From Devosia oryzisoli (GTDB lineage Bacteria; Pseudomonadota; Alphaproteobacteria; Rhizobiales; Devosiaceae), in contig NZ_JACYFU010000001.1 in assembly GCF_014837245.1 (NCBI RefSeq), positions 62,001 to 126,000 on the forward strand: DNA of 64,000 nucleotides, read 5' to 3'. Below the pieces are notes generated by a model. That model saw nothing but the letters and a program-made list of their open reading frames with translations. It was not told where the DNA came from and made no database searches. Positions 62,198-64,000 of the stretch are shown here, one piece after another (position 1 is the stretch's first letter; each line of letters opens with the position of its first letter). Position numbers and translations under genes: made by a program.

Positions 62198-63097
62198 ATG
62201 ACCCAGGACCTCGCCCGCATCCGAGCCTTCGTACAGGTCTTCGATGCAGGCGGGTTCTCTGCCGCGGCGCGCCAGCATGGCCGATCGAAGGCGCTTCTGA
62301 GCAAATACGTGACGGACCTCGAGGATTATCTCGGCGTGCGCCTGATGAACCGCACGACGCGCAAGCTGAGCCTGACCGAAGCGGGTGAAGCCTATTACCG
62401 GGAAGCCTCGGGGCTGCTGCAGCAGCTGGATGACCTCGACGCCACCATTGCCGACCAGACCACCGAGCCCCGCGGCCTGCTGCGTGTCTCGGCGCCGCGC
62501 AATTTTGGCGAAACTACCCTTTCGCCGGCCATCTTCGAGTACCTCAAGAAGTACCCGAAAGTGTCGCTCGACCTGCGCCTCGAGGACCGCTACGTCGATC
62601 TTGTGGACGAGGGAATCGATGTCGCCCTGCGCATCTCGACGCTTTCGGACTCGTCGCTGATCGCGCGCAAGATTGCCGATATGCACGTCGTTGCGGGGGC
62701 GTCGCCAACCTTGCTCAAGAGCGTGGGAGCGCCAAAGCATCCCGAAGATCTGCGGCATCTGCCCTGCATCGTGGACGTCAACCTGCAGGGTCAGTCCAAC
62801 TGGCGTTTCATCGAAGAGGGCAAAACGATCTCGGTGCCGGTGACAGGACCCTTGCGCGTCAATTCCCCTCTCGCGGCCCGGACGGCAGCCATTCTGGGGC
62901 TGGGGTTCGTCGTCCTCCCGTCGTATCTGGCCGACCCGGCGGTGGCCGCCGGAGAACTGGTGCCGGTGCTGGCAAGCTATCTGCCCACAGGGCAGAAATT
63001 GCAGGCCGTCTACCCGCATCGGCGGCACCTTGCAGGCAAGGTGCGGGCGCTGATCGACCACCTGGTGGACTGGTTCGCCGTCCACCCCATTACCTGA
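62198..63097 (+). CDS. LysR family transcriptional regulator
   Basis: A 299-residue LTTR. The N-terminal winged helix-turn-helix is complete (IRAFVQVFDAGGFSAAARQHGRSKALLSKYVTDLEDYLGVRLMNRTTRKLSLTEAG, about 6-61), then a substrate-binding type effector domain. It is 9 bp upstream of the DUF1007 gene on the same strand, so it may share its transcript. The effector is unknown. Confidence 0.93.
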   Translation: MTQDLARIRAFVQVFDAGGFSAAARQHGRSKALLSKYVTDLEDYLGVRLMNRTTRKLSLTEAGEAYYREASGLLQQLDDLDATIADQTTEPRGLLRVSAPRNFGETTLSPAIFEYLKKYPKVSLDLRLEDRYVDLVDEGIDVALRISTLSDSSLIARKIADMHVVAGASPTLLKSVGAPKHPEDLRHLPCIVDVNLQGQSNWRFIEEGKTISVPVTGPLRVNSPLAARTAAILGLGFVVLPSYLADPAVAAGELVPVLASYLPTGQKLQAVYPHRRHLAGKVRALIDHLVDWFAVHPIT

Positions 63098-63106
63098 GGG
63101 CGAGAC

Positions 63107-64000
63107 TTGGCCAGGCTGTGGTGGCTGGGGGCGGCCCTGGGAGCAGCGCTGACCGTTGGGGCCTCGGGTGTCGCAGAGGCGCATCCGCACATCTTCATCG
63201 ATGCGGCGGTGGATGTGACCTTCGATGCGCAGGGCCGGGTCAGCGCCCTCCACCATCGCTGGACGTTCGATACAGCCTTCTCCGTCTGGATGGTGCAGGG
63301 CCTCGACGCCGACGGCGATGGCAATGTCAGTTCGGCGGAGATGCAGGAGCTGGCGGACGAGAATGTCGGCTCCCTCGCTGAGTATGGGTTTTACACCTAT
63401 GCCGGCGAGGGACTTGAGTTCACCAGCGCCGGTGATCAGCGGATGACCTATGCGGGCGAGCGCGTGACGCTGGGTTTTACGGTCAACGCGGTGACGCCCG
63501 AACCGCCGGGTCATCGGTTTGAACTGGGCGTCTACGACCCCGAATACTATGTGGCGATCAGCTTCGGGGGTAGCGAGGACGTTCATCTGCTGGATGCCCC
63601 TCCGGGCTGCTCCGCGACGCTTGAACCGCCCAAGCCGATGGCTCCCGAGGTGGAAGAGCGGCTCTATGCGCTGGGACCGGAAGTGCTGGAGCTGCCGCCG
63701 GACCTCGCCGCCGCGATGCGTGGTACGCAAGGCCTGATCGCGATCTCCTGCGGGCAAGCGCCGCCGGCAACCAATGCGCTCGAAGCGGTAAACCAGGCGG
63801 CGGCGCCGCCACGAAGCCTGCCCTTCGGCGGCCCGCCGCCGGAGGTGGGGCTGCCGGTGTGGCGGACGGGCTTGATGGGATGGGTGCAGCAGCAACAGCG
63901 GGAGTTCTACGCGGCGCTGACGCGTTCCCTCGACGCCTTGCGGACTGACTGGACGGCCTTCTGGGTGCTCGGTGGGCTGAGTTTTGCCTATGGGGTGTTT
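63107..64000 (+). CDS. DUF1007 family protein, probably fused or linked to a NicO/RcnA Ni/Co transporter (3' truncated)
   Basis: Frame open to the end of the window (298 codons). The start is TTG at 63107, 6-7 bp after GAGGG. A signal peptide (about 1-24) leads to AHPHIFIDAAVDVTFDAQGRVSALHHRW, the DUF1007 hallmark with an HPH metal-binding-like start. A canonical EF-hand loop (DADGDGNVSSAE) sits at about 68-79. The last visible residues (WTAFWVLGGLSFAYGVF) begin a membrane helix, as in DUF1007 genes next to or fused to NicO nickel/cobalt transporters. Confidence 0.82.
   Translation, partial: MARLWWLGAALGAALTVGASGVAEAHPHIFIDAAVDVTFDAQGRVSALHHRWTFDTAFSVWMVQGLDADGDGNVSSAEMQELADENVGSLAEYGFYTYAGEGLEFTSAGDQRMTYAGERVTLGFTVNAVTPEPPGHRFELGVYDPEYYVAISFGGSEDVHLLDAPPGCSATLEPPKPMAPEVEERLYALGPEVLELPPDLAAAMRGTQGLIAISCGQAPPATNALEAVNQAAAPPRSLPFGGPPPEVGLPVWRTGLMGWVQQQQREFYAALTRSLDALRTDWTAFWVLGGLSFAYGVF

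Overview
The window is a high-GC, densely coded stretch of a bacterial chromosome. The gene content points to an alphaproteobacterium of the order Hyphomicrobiales, most likely Devosia-like; the genus is an inference from gene combinations, not from a marker gene. Supporting signs are the petABC bc1 operon beside trmL/hemF/apt, the ubiK-lgt-midA-pgeF-prs-rplY-pth block, the SDR-uvrC and pgsA-moaD-moaE groups, a TTAA-N7-TTAA CtrA-type box, and a DUF1007/NicO-type gene. I see no rRNA, tRNA, CRISPR array, transposase or prophage.

Layout. 1-0.9 kb: end of a xylitol/sorbitol-type dehydrogenase. 1-4.2 kb: an MgtC-like membrane protein, then an orphan receiver-domain protein divergent from a membrane TolB/TPR protein. 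4.2-6.9 kb: a murD2-murL pair, the alternative route to D-glutamate in peptidoglycan. 7-15 kb: housekeeping and detoxification genes (GST, phosphoesterase, two Nudix enzymes, glutathionyl-hydroquinone reductase, GNAT, CCA-adding enzyme, a cysteine-less DUF1059 relative, an AAA ATPase) and hemF-trmL. 15.9-19.6 kb: petABC, a small gene and apt. 19.6-23.7 kb: GFA and VOC proteins, TerC, a secreted protein and two MaoC proteins. 23.8-39.2 kb: an accessory carbohydrate region with two AraC regulators, two GH4 glycosidases carrying different signature motifs, a tryptophan-halogenase-like flavoprotein, ychF, a PhyH dioxygenase and a peptide-family ABC importer. It is rich in palindromic intergenic elements. 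40.2-45.5 kb: the core operon block (pth, rplY, prs, pgeF, midA, lgt) on the minus strand. 45.7-49.2 kb: ubiK, ybjN-like, proC, marR and ilvE. 49.3-58.9 kb: desaturase, moaE-moaD-pgsA, class I DAHP synthase, an ABC-2 exporter, a YCII protein and uvrC-SDR. 59-64 kb: a DMT transporter, small membrane proteins, an SH3 protein, MarR and LysR regulators, and the start of a DUF1007 gene.

The strongest non-gene signal is the 5' leader of the DAHP synthase gene. A 24-codon reading frame with six aromatic codons out of seven is followed by a rho-independent terminator, and a segment of the leader can form an antiterminator. The promoter-like boxes place transcription at or next to the leader start codon and there is no Shine-Dalgarno, so the leader may be leaderless. 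Other points of interest are the MurD2/MurL pathway, the interruption of two otherwise conserved operon blocks (pth|ychF and uvrC|pgsA), the family of palindromic repeats and a 248-bp inverted repeat between the importer's binding-protein and permease genes.
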